Numbered from the stretch's first letter, positions 35,003 through 46,186 are shown. The stretch: 64,000 nt of DNA from Rhizopus arrhizus (GCA_024220505.1 JAKZZE010000018.1:248001-312000), one strand, 5' to 3'. Numbers and translations are program-made. Notes: generated by a model from the sequence alone, not told the origin.

Positions 35003-36908
35003 CTATCTCATTGTCAGAAAGGGTTGGCATAAGTGTTGATTGTTGTTCCGTTTTCTGGTCGACGCACAAGCTCTGGCCAGTAACAATGATATCTCACTGG
35101 ATTTGCACTCGTCATTGGCAACAGAAGTCCTAAAGTACGCGAAAATGACAAAAAAATTGAGCTTGCGTTTGACTGAAATTTTTCTTTTCATACCACCGAA
35201 ACATGACGTGCTTCGTGAGATTCTCCAACAATGGATTGATAGCCGCAGTGGTATATCTTGTAATCAACTCCAATTCATCAACCTTCTGACTGATTGGTTC
35301 CAAAGGTAATTGTTCAAGTCTACGGGCAAATGTTAATTGACATTTAATGAATAAACGCTATGACTTGCGTTCTTCCTTATTCGCCCTTACAGATTTCGAA
35401 AGCAAAATAGTATCCTGTTGTGGACATCGTTGCTGGCAACCATGAGAGCCATCAATTTTTGAGAATCCTGGAACTCTGTAATCTTCTTTCTGATGCAATT
35501 CTACATAACTGATAAATAAGCCACAGCCATTTTTTCACTCTCTTGATTATACCTTCACGATTTTTTCAGCATCAAGCCGAGTATACTGGTCAAATTCGCA
35601 CGACCGAATGCCATATTCTTCCAGCAAATATTCAATAAGGCCTTCGCATATCTCACGTCCTATGAACTGGTGAAGGCCGCTGTTGGTGCGGGATGTCTTT
35701 AGCAAGAGGATTGATGACAATGCCAAGCCGTGCTGAACATGGGATTCGTACGTCAAGAGACGCGGTTCGTCAATGATCGTTTTCACATAATGGCGAAATT
35801 CGTGAAACCCCTTGGTAATGTCGATGTTCTGAAAGACAAGATGGTCATTGTCTGGGCAACAAAAAATCCAGCCTAACTTGATGATATCGTCAGGTGCAGT
35901 AATGATCCTAAAACAAATGAAATTTAGAAAACCAAATTATTGCCATACAAAATATTTCAAATACCCATTTTCAGGTTGAGATGCCATGACATGGCTCAAG
36001 TCACAATGCTTTCGCAGTTCTTGTTTCACAACGAAGGTCTCCTTACAAGAGACACAGCCATAATGAACCACGATGGAGTAGCCAAGTCGTTCATACTTTT
36101 GAACATTCGCTTGACTGTACATGCCAAAATTACGGTGACCAGAGAGAAGATGTTCCACTTTTTTCTGATGAATAGCAGCGATATGGTTCACGGCTTTTTG
36201 ATTCGACTGATACGACCTGTCGCAATAAGGACATGATTTTTTCAACAAAATAATGGTTTCGTTGGAATTTACAATATCACTAGAGGACATAGTTTTTGTA
36301 TCTCCGCGAACGAACAACAAGTCAATCATGCTACTTCCCCGGTGTAACAAGTAAGTAGGTTGTCCGTAAGCCAGTCTCTGATTCCATATGATGATATTAT
36401 TTTGCTGTATCCAACTGGTTAGCAGGTTACCCCTAGAATTTGTAAACTGGTCTTCTGTGTGGGTTCCTAGTCGAGCGTTGAAGTCGCCACAGAGAATTGT
36501 TTGGTTGGTATGTACATTTGTTGTTGGCAAAGAGTCCAGGATGAGCTTGACAGTCAGATTATTCAGGTGAGGTGGGAGATATAGGCAGTGTATCAATATA
36601 TTTGCGATTGTAAAGGATAACTTATACTGGATGAGCGGTGATTCTTCTTGGGCAAGATGATGGACATGGTAGTTGCAGTTAGGGTTAACTAGGAGACAAA
36701 TGCCTTGATGTCCCTTCGTGGCTAAAGATTGTGTTTTAACACCATAAGCGTGAAATTGCTTCCAATGCGTAGGGTATTTAAGCGGGCTTAAGAGCCATGT
36801 CTCCGTTACAAGGAGAACAGAGGAGGATTGAACTATATTAAGGATTGGACTGAGGACTTGGCGAGCCAAGCCGGTAGCGTTGAAAAGAGAAATCTTGATG
36901 GTACTCAT
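35003..36908 (-). CDS. Five-exon C2H2 zinc-finger gene fused in frame to a LINE-type endonuclease (EEP) domain
   Basis: Exons 36908-35965, 35907-35553, 35500-35391, 35319-35194 and 35129-35003 join in phase without a stop, giving 553 residues; an internal ATG at 36290 would give 347. Residues 1-200 are an endonuclease/exonuclease/phosphatase domain as in LINE ORF2 (FNATGL, VTETW, LCGDFNARLG, SMIDLLFVRG), lacking the final SDH motif and any reverse transcriptase. Then come two zinc fingers (CPYCDRSYQSNQKAVNHIAAIH; CVSCKETFVVKQELRKHCDLSH) and an unrecognised domain with LGWIFCCPDNDHLVFQ and VDELELITRYTTAAINPLLE. Introns show GTATTT/TTTTAG, GTATAA/TGTAG, GTAAGG/CGTAG and GTATGA/TTTAG. Unlike its neighbours in the element this gene shows no damage. 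Confidence 0.55.
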
Positions 36909-36949
36909 AAGGAAGGATTATCTTCCATATAGGATACCGTGAGGTGTGA

Positions 36950-38133
36950 CTGGGTGTCATTATGGTCTTCCACAGTACTCATGTTGTCATCTTCGAAGAA
37001 AATGGATTCAGGTTGCTTGTGGTTAACACGACGATTAAAGGAAAGGGTCTCCTGCAAAGTCTGTGTACTGATCCAGCCTTTAGTATGGAACTAGCGTGCT
37101 ACAGCAAATTTGACTGGAGCACGGACAAATCTGAGTGCGCGTTCCATAGGGTTACAATGGTGCATAAATATAATGTTAGTTCGTTCCTCAGTTGTAGAAT
37201 AAGAATATCTAGGGTCACGTAGGATCATAGGATCGCAGAGATCAAAGTTGTCTTTCAAGGTAACCTTGAATTTCCTGAGGTGAGATCTAAGTTCATCTGC
37301 ATAGTCATTGTGTACCAAGAGAGCGACGACATTTCGATCAGGATAGTGTATATCGAGGATGCGGTTGTTATTGATGTCAAGTTTACGCAGTCAAGATCGA
37401 AGTTGTCCAACAGGAACTCGCGCCTTGGTCGGAAGGTAGAGATACTGAAAGCCCTGGTTCTCTGATGGTGGTTGTAGAAGTCTTGCAGCAGCCTCCTGGC
37501 GTTGTTGACGTCTTTGTTGCTGTTTCTGTAGCAAGCCCTCTTTGAGTCGACTGACCTATTCGGGGTTACGCTAAGGTGTGGAAACTGTGGTGAGTTCTGG
37601 AAAATCAAGTGAAGATTGAACGTTTGCTGTTAAGGTGCCTGTAGGCTGATTGGTGGTTGGGTGTACCTGATTTAACTGATTTTGTAGCTGTACGGTAGTT
37701 GCACGAAGTTGTTCGATTTCGGATCTGGCAGCGGCAAGCTCGTTAGTGAGGCGTTGGATCATGCTTAACAGAGTGTGGATATCTTCACTGGGTGAGTTCT
37801 GTGAGCTAGTCGAAGTTTCATTATTGTGTCTGGAAGTTTTGGTATTCTCCCCAATAGGAGACATGTGAGAGGAAGCAGGAAGGCAAGAAAGGACAATAGA
37901 TCTCATAGTAGCAGCTCGATAGCTGACTCCACAGCCATTGCAGCGAAAAATGGGTTGTGGAGGCTCAGACTAGTACTGCCATTGCGATGAAAGACTCCTT
38001 TTTTCGTACATTGAGGGCAAGCTAATACTTTGCGGCAGCTTTCAAACTTTACAAGCAAATCTGCTATTTTCTCTAGAGTCAGAGAACTCGTTGCAGTCGT
38101 AATGTTGGTTGGATTAGTAGAGCCAGGTGGCAT
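36950..38133 (-). pseudogene. Broken LINE ORF1 (gag-like)
   Basis: From ATG 38133 the frame gives a zinc-ribbon-like start (CPQCTKKGVFHRNGST), then needs a one-base shift near 37,968 to continue FRCNGCGVSYRAATMRSIV, a coiled-coil segment (ELAAARSEIEQLRATTVQLQ) and, after further frame changes near 37,570-37,390, an RRM-like C-terminal part (DINNNRILDIHYPDRNVVAL; ADELRSHLRKFKVTLKD; ERTNIIFMHH). This order is that of ORF1 of fungal LINEs. It sits directly upstream of the endonuclease domain on the same strand, as in an intact LINE, but is clearly inactivated. Confidence 0.6.
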
Positions 38134-38189
38134 GATTAGTACAGTTGTTTTCGTCGAAGTGCGTGTAACGTTTAAATTCGCGAAAGAAC

Positions 38190-38323
38190 TGACTTCATTT
38201 TAAAAATATGACATTGATTTTGATTGGCCTGTGATATCAATTTTCGCTGACCAATGACATCATTTTTAATTGACCAGTGACATTGATTTTGATTGGTTGT
38301 GACATTACTTGTTGGAAGCACTG
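38190..38323 (-). repeat. Right terminal inverted repeat with internal duplication
   Basis: The reverse complement starts CAGTGCTTCCAACAAGTAAT next to TA 38324-38325. After the 46-base shared end it carries extra sequence and a second CCAATCAAAATCAATGTCA before ATTTTTAAAATGAAGTC, which lines up with the inner part of the left repeat. Confidence 0.8.
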
Positions 38324-38446
38324 TAATTCTAAGAGGACCAGCTAAACTTTTTCTAGGCAATGACAAAAAAAAAAACAGGATTTGACAAATCAAATTCCGA
38401 TAAGTATAGTCTTCTATACTTTTTGATTTGATGCGAGAGGGATTTT
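38324..38446 (+). repeat. Interspersed repeat, copy 2 (hairpin-containing)
   Basis: This is the second copy of the 31571-31712 repeat, beginning exactly at the TA that ends the Tc1-type element. The hairpin is better than in copy 1: AAGTATAG/TCTT/CTATACTT is a perfect 8-bp stem, nested in CAAATCAAA/TTTGATTTG. Confidence 0.85.
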
Positions 38447-41278
38447 CTTCTACACCGAATTTATTATTTACCGTTAATATAGCAAGTAACTTTTGTCATC
38501 TTTTGTGTATATTTTATGCAATTCACTATTTATAACAACAGAAAGTTAAATACAATATATCTTTAGACATAAGCCAATTAGAACTGTAATGGCTTTTGCT
38601 TCTCTCTTGGAGGAACATGATTACAGTTATTTATTTGTATAACAGCATGTTAAGCACAAGCATATGAGTTGCTCTCTTTCTTTAAAAAAGTAAGTAATGT
38701 TTAAATTCTACAATCACCATTGTAAAAGCTTACATTTGATATTTCATGAATATGGTACAAGTTAAAAAGATGAGCATGTTTTGTGCCCTTTCAAAGCGTA
38801 CAACGCAATAAAAGTTGTATGTTACACAAAATCAGAATCTGCATGATTAAGAATTGAAACAAAAAATATTGTTTTTTTCAGCAAGATATTTTTACAAGAG
38901 TTGACAATCTTGAATTTATAGGGGCCTTAAACTTATTTTATAAATTTGGAGGGAAGAATATTAGTGATCTGTGATTTTTTGTAAAATTACAACAATCACA
39001 AGAAATTCCGAATATGAAGGAAACCCATCCGAAATACATACTATCAGCTCTCGACTTCTTTGATAAATTTTAACCACAGGGAAAACCTACCCATTTTGAA
39101 GATCCGTTTATAAATATGCATGTACCTCCAACCTTTCTGTATATTTGTAATAGACCCAAATGCGAAATTGATATAGTTGTTATAAAATAAACAAATGTAA
39201 AAAATAAAAATTACAATAATATTTAAATATACATCATTGCATACATTATACAAAAACCAATTCATGTGCAAAATAGACTATGTATAGATTGTGTTTTTTT
39301 TATACTAATAATAGACTATATATCCACTATTTTTAAATGCAATAGATGATAAATTCGTGAATTACGCATTTGTATAATCAATAAAGAATAAATTTTTAAC
39401 AAAGTATATCATTTCTCCTTTTTGAGAAGTACAGCGACGTCTTTTTATGGTACAAAAGCCTACTAAAAAGATATTATATGTTGAAGTCTTTTAGACTTTG
39501 CTTTGGTGAACAATACGAGATGATGCTTTAAGTAGGGCCATTTCACATAACACAATGTCCGTGTCCAAAACTGCACCTACAAGTAAATTACAATTAGTGA
39601 GCTGATTGTAGAAGAAAGCTGTATATAAGACACAGACAAATTGGATTTTAGAAGGATGGGATATTCAAATGAAACTATGGCAATACTGACCTTATGAGGG
39701 CTACTTTTTGGGATGTTTGGTGCTTCAGTTGCTTGTATTCAGTCATAGAGCCCTAGAAATAAAATAATCGCTTAAATAAATAGTCAAAATGTTATTCATT
39801 AAACTAATATAGTTTATGAAAGACAAAGTATGCTCTATTCCCAAGATTGTGTAGAGAAATATCATGATCAGCAGCGATTGCACTAATCGACAATGATAAC
39901 TAAAGGTTGCTATCCGAAATAATGCCTTTTTTTGTACTTTGCCATATTCAATATTAGTATAATAAAAGAAATCATTTCTAGCCACATTAAATTTTCTTAT
40001 ATGAATACGCAAAAGCTTTACCCATACCATTTGATCATATTAGAGAAAATATTCTTTTCATGACTATTTTAAAATCTGTGTTATGCTCCATATCATCTAC
40101 AAAGATAACTTATTATTTTCTAATACTTAATTCTGAATTATGACACGTACACTGATGAACCTTCTCATATTTCATAAAGATAGATCAGAATAATTCTGTA
40201 GATAAATCGCTCATCTAATCGAGAAAAAAGAATCTCGTAAATTATGAACGGAAGCCTCCTTTATTTTCATCATCAATGATTGCACATCCTTTAACAATAC
40301 AATCGTAGCAGTCTAGAATTAGATTTACATGATAGGCAAAAGTGTTTATATGTCACAAAAAGAACAACAGAAAGAAGGTAACAATTTTAAAAAATTTTAC
40401 CCTATTTTTCGAAAAGTGCAAGTAGTTACTAACTTTGTACAATGCAGCAGAGATAACAAGAAAAATGTTACTATGAAAATTTCAAATGTAAATTCAGGGA
40501 AGTTTGAATCAACAAGCCGTATTATACATGTCATCTATAAGATAACATTCGTTTTCATCAGTCCGCTCATTGATATAAAATACTCTGTTATATATAAACA
40601 ATCGTAATTAAGTATATCAGCCCTTGATTTTTGATTGGTTATATCACTCTTTTGCAATCTACAGCAAGCATGTCATTTATTTTTAGATTACTGAGCTTTC
40701 CTTATAAATCAGGAGATGTTGTAGAAACCTAAAAAGTAAAGTTGTCTTTGTGTTTTCTATTTTAAGATTTTCGAATGATTATTACTATTCATTTTAAAAG
40801 GATCAAGCATTTAGTGATAATAAACATTCTAAGCCTATAAATGAGCTTAAAGTTGGCAGCCTTTGTTTTATAAAGACTGTGCGTAATAGAAAGAGCTGAA
40901 ATTGACAGATTTATTGACACCCTTAACAATAACTTACCACAGTTTATCTGGGAGAAAGGCCATGCAACGATATCTAGTTTGACTTCAGTATTACAAAAGA
41001 GAACACTCCTTTTTATGCTATAAAAAAGCTTCAGTTGCATAATACAAGACTAAAAGAGATTCAATATATAAAATGTACCCAGATTGTCTATTTTCAACAA
41101 AATGAGGGAGCCTTTGGAATTCTTAATATAATGAAAAGCCTGATAAGGATTTTATCTATGCCTATCAAGTTTAACATCCTATTAGCACTGGTTTCCCCTC
41201 GTGATGTAGCAAATATCGGAGAACACTCGAGTAAATCGAAAGGCAATAAACAATGAAAAATTATTTTTATATTTATTT
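38447..41278. other. AT-rich intergenic region
   Basis: About 2.8 kb of AT-rich sequence. The ORFs here are short, Lys/Ile/Asn-rich and without motifs. Nothing recognisable was found. Confidence 0.4.
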
Positions 41279-42241
41279 TCAAGCTTTGAATAGCACATCG
41301 CCACTATCTGAGTCAAGATGGCCAATATATGCGCTCTTTGCCATGTTACAAAATAGTCCAACGTCTAATATGCCAGATAAACATTTGATTTCTTTATAAA
41401 GTGATGAAGCGTCATGTATAGGTCCAAAATAACAATCCAGAATGAAATTACCATTGTCTGTCACTACTGGCCCTGCTTTATCTGAAGGTTGAGCTATTCT
41501 AAGCTGGATATTGACATCAGGAAACATTCGTTTGAGTTTATATTGAATAGTCGTCAGGGCCATTGGTATAACCTCTATAGGCACACCTCTCCTCCACTAT
41601 TTTACATGTAAAAAAAAAGAGAATAGGTACTATGTTATAAACTTACCTTTGTTCCTAGTTGCATGGATCGTTTTCTTTCGTCTGAAGTAAAATAAATGGC
41701 TATTAATTGATGTGTTTCTACAAGATTGCTCCTTACCAGCAATAAGTATGAACTGTTGAGATGCTTGGGCTACTAATCTTTCTTGAAAAAGGCACGCCCC
41801 ACCTCCTTTAATAGCATCTAACTCGGGATCTATCTCATCCGCACCATCAACAGTGATATCAATACTCGGATACCTTTTTTGTAATCTTTTAGTATAATAA
41901 AAGCTGCAAATGTTTTTGTTTTCAAATTACTGTTCCAAAGTGCCTAGTCTCAAGTTATTCTCCAAAATTAACTGACGTGTTTGAAAACTAGTTGGAATGC
42001 AAACTACAGATTGAGCCAAGTTTGACTTTTTTAATTCTTCAACAGCATATACAATAGTTGTACCAGAACCAAGGCCGATTACGGAAGGTTTGGTGCAAAT
42101 AATGTCAGCCATTGCTTTAGTAGCAGCCCATTTTTTCCCCCGCTCGGCTGTTTCTGTAGACAGTGATCGAATGATACTTTTAAAAGAATAATATTTTGTT
42201 TTGTTTAAACTGCTGCTAATTAGAGAGATGCGCGAGAACAT
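41279..42241 (-). CDS. RKI1: Ribose-5-phosphate isomerase A
   Basis: Four exons (42241-41931, 41885-41737, 41681-41647, 41596-41279) give 270 residues in phase. The enzyme interconverts ribulose-5-phosphate and ribose-5-phosphate in the pentose-phosphate pathway. Motifs are IGLGSGTT (phosphate binding), TVDGADEIDPELD (catalytic Asp region), IKGGGACLFQERLVA, DERKRSMQLGTKW (a 35-base exon) and VPIEVIPMA. The first ~35 residues are Ser/Lys-rich and could be a weak mitochondrial leader or simply an extension. The intron between LGTLEQ and KRYPSID is read as 45 nt using an AAAAG acceptor; a 27-nt alternative with TGCAG is also in phase but unusually short. Confidence 0.92.
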
Positions 42242-42299
42242 TTCGAGTCTTTGTGAAATTACTAGAGGTGAGGAAAGTAACAAATTCTGCTAAATAAAT

Positions 42300-43239
42300 C
42301 ACAGTAACGGAAAATAAAACAGAAAGAGTCATAACTATCTATCTTTTTGTAAAAGCAATTTTAGAGTAGACTGACGAGAGAAAACAATACAAAAAATGGT
42401 ATATAGGTCATTTTTTATCCACACTTGATATACACGCCCATGAAAGTGGTATACTGCTTGCGTTCAAAATGAAGAATAGGTATTGAAAGAATCAAACCAT
42501 TTTTTCCTCCAATAAAATCAATGAACCTTCTTACATTAAAATAATTTCATAAACTCCAAGGTTTTTACATAGGCCATAGATGTTAATTGGCAAAATTTAA
42601 AGCATGAATAGTATTGTCTTTATGCTTTAGAGCAAGAGTTAGGAGCTTGATCAAATTTTTCTAACTTTCTCAAATCAAAGTGGAAAACCCTATACTACAC
42701 TTTGTTCAGCCTGCAAAGTTGACGTACAGGCTAACTCAAACGTTTAATTGAAGATCGACTCATTAAAAGTTTTCATACGTTCATGGCAACGAAGGCAGCA
42801 ATCGTTTTCGTATCAATATTCCAATCATCAATGCTATTCTGAATTTCAAGGTTGAGCTTTGCTACTAAAGATAAAAATTGTTTCTTTCCTATGTTTGTGG
42901 ATTCCTTTTTCTCTTGCCCTTTTTATATGAATCAGTAATAAAATCCTTAAAAGATAGGGCAGACATATCCAAAATTCAAACCCATTCTTCTTGTTCTTGT
43001 ATATTAGAATATTTGAGATTTCAAAGTAAAATGGTCACTTCAACTTTTCTCAAATAAATCAGTTTCCTTTCCTATGCATAACATTATATTTAGTTCAAGA
43101 AAAATAATCAAAGAAGGTGGAATAGCAAAAAGAAAAAAAAAAAACGGTAGTACATGAAAAAAACCTTGGATTGTAAGCCTGAAAAACTGCAAGTGTATGC
43201 AAAACCATAAATTGAGTAGATCAGAGCTGCAGTTGGGCG
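42300..43239. other. Intergenic region left of the second TIR element
   Basis: No gene seen; AT-rich with short A runs. A brief stretch near 42,745-42,850 has coding-like composition but is interrupted. Confidence 0.35.
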
Positions 43240-43489
43240 TACAGTATTTCCAGCGTCAATTGGTCACTTTAATAAGATGCTTTTTCGTGTTGTCTTTTTT
43301 GTTCAAGCTCAGTTTACGTCGTCCTCTACGTCGTCCTTTTTGTTTTTCTTAACACTCATGGACATCATAACACGCGAGAAAGCGATTTGCATGCTCTGTT
43401 GCGAATCATACAGCAAGGCTCGTGCTATAGAACTTATAAACGGAATAGAAAAAATTGGTCTTGATGTTTGCTACAGAGACGATCCCACA
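43240..43489 (+). repeat. Left 250-bp terminal inverted repeat
   Basis: Begins TACAGTATTTCCAGCGTCAA and ends ACAGAGACGATCCCACA. It contains an ORF on the inward-reading strand that continues into the element. Confidence 0.85.
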
Positions 43490-43851
43490 ATGCCAATTGC
43501 GCTTTGCGCGAAATCAATTTATCAGAACCCATATAAAAACAAAGTATATCATAATGAAAGTGCAACAAATGAAAACAAACAAGCAGAAGTTGAAATACAG
43601 CATAAAGTAGGCAAATATCAGAAAATGTAGCTTTATTTTTTGAATACTTATTTTTATGCGGTTAATCAACACAGCTCGTGGAGTTTCTTAATACAGAATA
43701 TCTACCCTTTGACGTGGACAATAGTGATCTATATGAGCCTAAAAGTCTATCTTTCAATGAAATTTTCAGCAATGTCTTGAAAATTACTAATGTTCTTGAT
43801 GATAAGACTTGTCGTATTTACCTCATTAAATACTTATTATTCGTATGAGAT
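43277..43851 (+). pseudogene. Element-encoded gene of unknown family, decayed
   Basis: Exon 1 starts in the terminal repeat (ATG 43277, or MDIITREKAICMLCCES at 43358) and ends ...VEIQHK; an intron GTAGGC...CACAG joins in phase to LVEFLNTEYLPFDVDNSDLY and CRIYLIKYLLFV, ended by TGA at about 43849. A related relic at about 49,650-49,710 keeps CRIFLIKYL followed by WDYS where this copy has the TGA, so the TGA is probably a decayed TGG. I do not recognise the protein. Confidence 0.4.
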
Positions 43852-44192
43852 TACTCAGATCTTATATAAGAAATAACAAGTACTGAATACATAATATTAC
43901 TTATTACATATTCCCTAAAATTCATATGCAATGTTTACATTGTTCAAACTCAATACTAAAGTTGACTTTGAGCTCACTTCGGTCCTTGAATAATTTCATT
44001 TTCTATATAAAGGCGTAGTTTGATTAAATGGGTTCTTTCTCTCTTCTTGAAATCTAATAAAGAGGTTATATAGAGACTCATTCACTAGTTTTCAAGTACT
44101 ATTTTCTTTCTACTTCTCACTTTATTATCTGCAAATATCTCAAGACTGTCAATGGATTCACTAAATGGTGCAGTCATAAAAAATTAAAGCTA

Positions 44193-45029
44193 ATGGAAGC
44201 TACCTCAAAAAGAAAAATGAATGAAGCAGGACCAAAAGTTGCAACTCGTCTCCTCTATACCCTCAAGAGCAAATTTGTTGGTAAGAACCATTTTTTCTAT
44301 TACATACCTGGATTTATATTATATACCTGGATTTATATTATATATATGTGCTAAGAATATCATACAATTTTAGAAGCAGCTTTAGAAGATATTGTAATGC
44401 TTTTGCCAAGATATCAAGACAGCCTCAAGAAGATGAAAGAAAATGGCCACGAAATAGTTGGATATGCTAGAAAATCGAAAAGTGAAAAGGATGACATAAA
44501 GCGAATATGTTTGTTAAACCTAATGGTTGAAAAACTGAAGACAAGATCGCTGGCAGATAGAGTGTTGTCAGTCCAAATTCGTCAGCAGGCGATCCGTTTA
44601 ACAAAAGGGATGAAAAGAAAACAGTAGAGATAATGTCTCAAATAATTGCAAATGGGGATACTCAAGGTAAGGAAAGAATTTGTCATTTCTGCTGACTACA
44701 AATACATATTGACCTATTGACTAGACATGCTAAGATATATCTGATAAAGAGAAGAAAATAGTACTTGTTGCTATTGACTATGCAGGACTGACTACCAATT
44801 GTGAAGACTTGAAAAGCTTTTTGAGGTAAATGTAAACCTGAAGCTTGTAAAAAAACTATTACTGACAAACTGCAAAAATAGCACCTACAGCAGTATAAAA
44901 GAAATTGTTATAGACCATATACTATCCAAGAACAAAGTCAGAATGTATACAAGTGGAGAACTTTTGAACGATGAGAAAAAACTAAAAGAATTTGAATGTC
45001 GAAAAAACTGTTTGCAACGTTCGAAATAG
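44193..45029 (+). pseudogene. Recombinase-like (YARKS motif) gene, decayed
   Basis: Exon 1 (44193-44280) and exon 2 (44374 onward) join in phase 1 and encode KENGHEIVGYARKSKSEKDD followed by LNLMVEKLKTRSLADRV. The YxRxS motif followed by a long basic helix resembles the start of serine recombinases such as IS607-type TnpA, but this is only a motif-level resemblance. After a stop at 44625 the coding sequence continues in other frames and across further introns: KKIVLVAIDYAGLTTNCEDL and, near the end, KVRMYTSGELLNDEKKLKEF. These are too coherent to be chance. It lies between the two 250-bp inverted repeats. Confidence 0.45.
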
Positions 45030-45181
45030 TTTATTAAAATATTCGTTTATTATATATGAAGCCCTTGTTAAAGACTCTCCTTAAACAATGTGTATTGTTT
45101 TTGCTTGCTTTTTTTAAGCAAGGTTGGATACAGATGTTGTCCAGAATGAGAAAAATTGGCAGATGGGTATAAGAAAGGTTC

Positions 45182-45431
45182 TGTGGGATCGTCTCTGTAG
45201 CAAACATCAAGACCAATTTTTTCTATTCCGTTTATAAGTTCTATAGCACGAGCCTTGCTGTATGATTCGCAACAGAGCATGCAAATCGCTTTCTCGCGTG
45301 TTATGATGTCCATGAGTGTTAAGAAAAACAAAAAGGACGACGTAGAGGACGACGTAAACTGAGCTTGAACAAAAAAGACAACACGAAAAAGCATCTTATT
45401 AAAGTGACCAATTGACGCTGGAAATACTGTA
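45182..45431 (-). repeat. Right 250-bp terminal inverted repeat
   Basis: Reverse complement of 43240-43489. On the minus strand an ORF enters from outside the element and runs through the repeat toward the interior. Confidence 0.85.
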
Positions 45432-45479
45432 ATAAAAGCCATTCCAAACCATGGATCTACCACCCTCATGGCCTGCTCA

Positions 45480-45960
45480 CTCGATCGCATGCTATTACCT
45501 GTCTGCATATGCATCATCGCTTTCTTATGCCAAGCACTATCTTTGACCCTTTGTCTTATCTCCTTAATCTCCTGCCTATTTCAAGGAAGAAACCTACTAT
45601 ACAACGTCGATCAAAATATTCAGCATGATTTATTTGATGGCCGATCATTTGCTAAATCCTACATGAACTTGACGACCTCCACCATGATAAAACTGCTCCT
45701 GAAATTCCACCTCTGAGTATAAACCATTGCATTGGTTCAGCTCTAATTAATCTCGTATCGTTTGTTACTGTATCTTCTTCATTTTTCCATCTTTACCCTT
45801 TTTTGCCTATCAAAAAGTTTTTTTTTAAGCTCTTTAACCATCTCTTGATCTGACCTGGGCAACACAATAATTTCCATTATTATGTGCTCAATTGGGTTAT
45901 TTTAATTCTCAGATAAAAATATTCTTTAATCGTAATAAAAGCCACAATTCGGAAGCGATC
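45480..45960 (+). pseudogene. LINE C-terminal relic
   Basis: The plus strand reads MPSTIFDPLSYLLNLLPISRK, then after a stop WPIICxILHELDDLHHDKTA. The second part parallels the relic at 33,200 (WPIICSILYELDQLHHNK). Stops and frameshifts are present. It abuts the right end of the TA-flanked element. Confidence 0.4.
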
Positions 45961-46186
45961 AGAGCCGAAATGAATTGCGTTACATCCACTATTTTGAAGC
46001 CCCACAAAATAGAATCAAAAATTTAAAAGGAGTAACAGATAATCTTATAAACACAAAAGCACAAGACTTTTTATTTTCCTTCATTTAAAATGTATTTTTT
46101 GGTTTAAATGGTGTTTGGTTTTATAAATAAAATTACAATAAAATCAAGCAGGCACAATTAAGAACTAGAATGTGTTAAGAAGCAAC

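Larger units (their letters stand above)
33092..38323. mobile_element. 5.2-kb composite Tc1/mariner-type transposon with LINE-derived cargo
   Basis: The two ends are inverted repeats that begin CAGTGCTTCCAA and match for about 46 bases with one difference (33092-33137 versus 38323-38278). Each end is flanked by TA (33090-33091 and 38324-38325), the target duplication of Tc1/mariner elements. On the right, a second copy of CCAATCAAAATCAATGTCA follows inside the terminal repeat, before TATTTTTAAAA. Inside, left to right: a decayed LINE 3' coding fragment (plus), a transposase gene with one in-frame stop (plus), a five-exon zinc-finger gene preceded in frame by a LINE endonuclease domain (minus), and a broken LINE ORF1 (minus). 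It is far longer than a usual 1.3-2.5 kb Tc1 element. Confidence 0.8.
43242..45429. mobile_element. 2.2-kb TA-flanked element with identical 250-bp terminal inverted repeats
   Basis: 43240-43489 is the reverse complement of 45182-45431, matching without any difference that I can find over 250 bases. The outermost bases read TA-CAGTATTTCCAGCG at both ends, like the TA-CAGTGCTTCCAA ends of the Tc1-type element in this window, so the TA at each end is read as a target duplication. The interior holds two decayed, intron-containing coding regions: one starting inside the left repeat (43277-43851) and one with a YARKS motif (44193-45029). No DDE transposase was found inside, so it may be mobilised in trans or be of another class. 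Confidence 0.65.

Noticed and set aside
43242..45429. IS607-Fanzor type element
   Set aside because: The YARKS motif suggested it, but no TnpB/Fanzor-like RuvC domain or zinc-finger block was found, and IS607 elements do not have long inverted repeats.
45068..45517. 149-codon ORF on the minus strand through the right inverted repeat, as a host gene
   Set aside because: It starts outside the element, crosses the repeat edge and ends in unrelated sequence; the shared part is explained by the duplicated terminal repeat.
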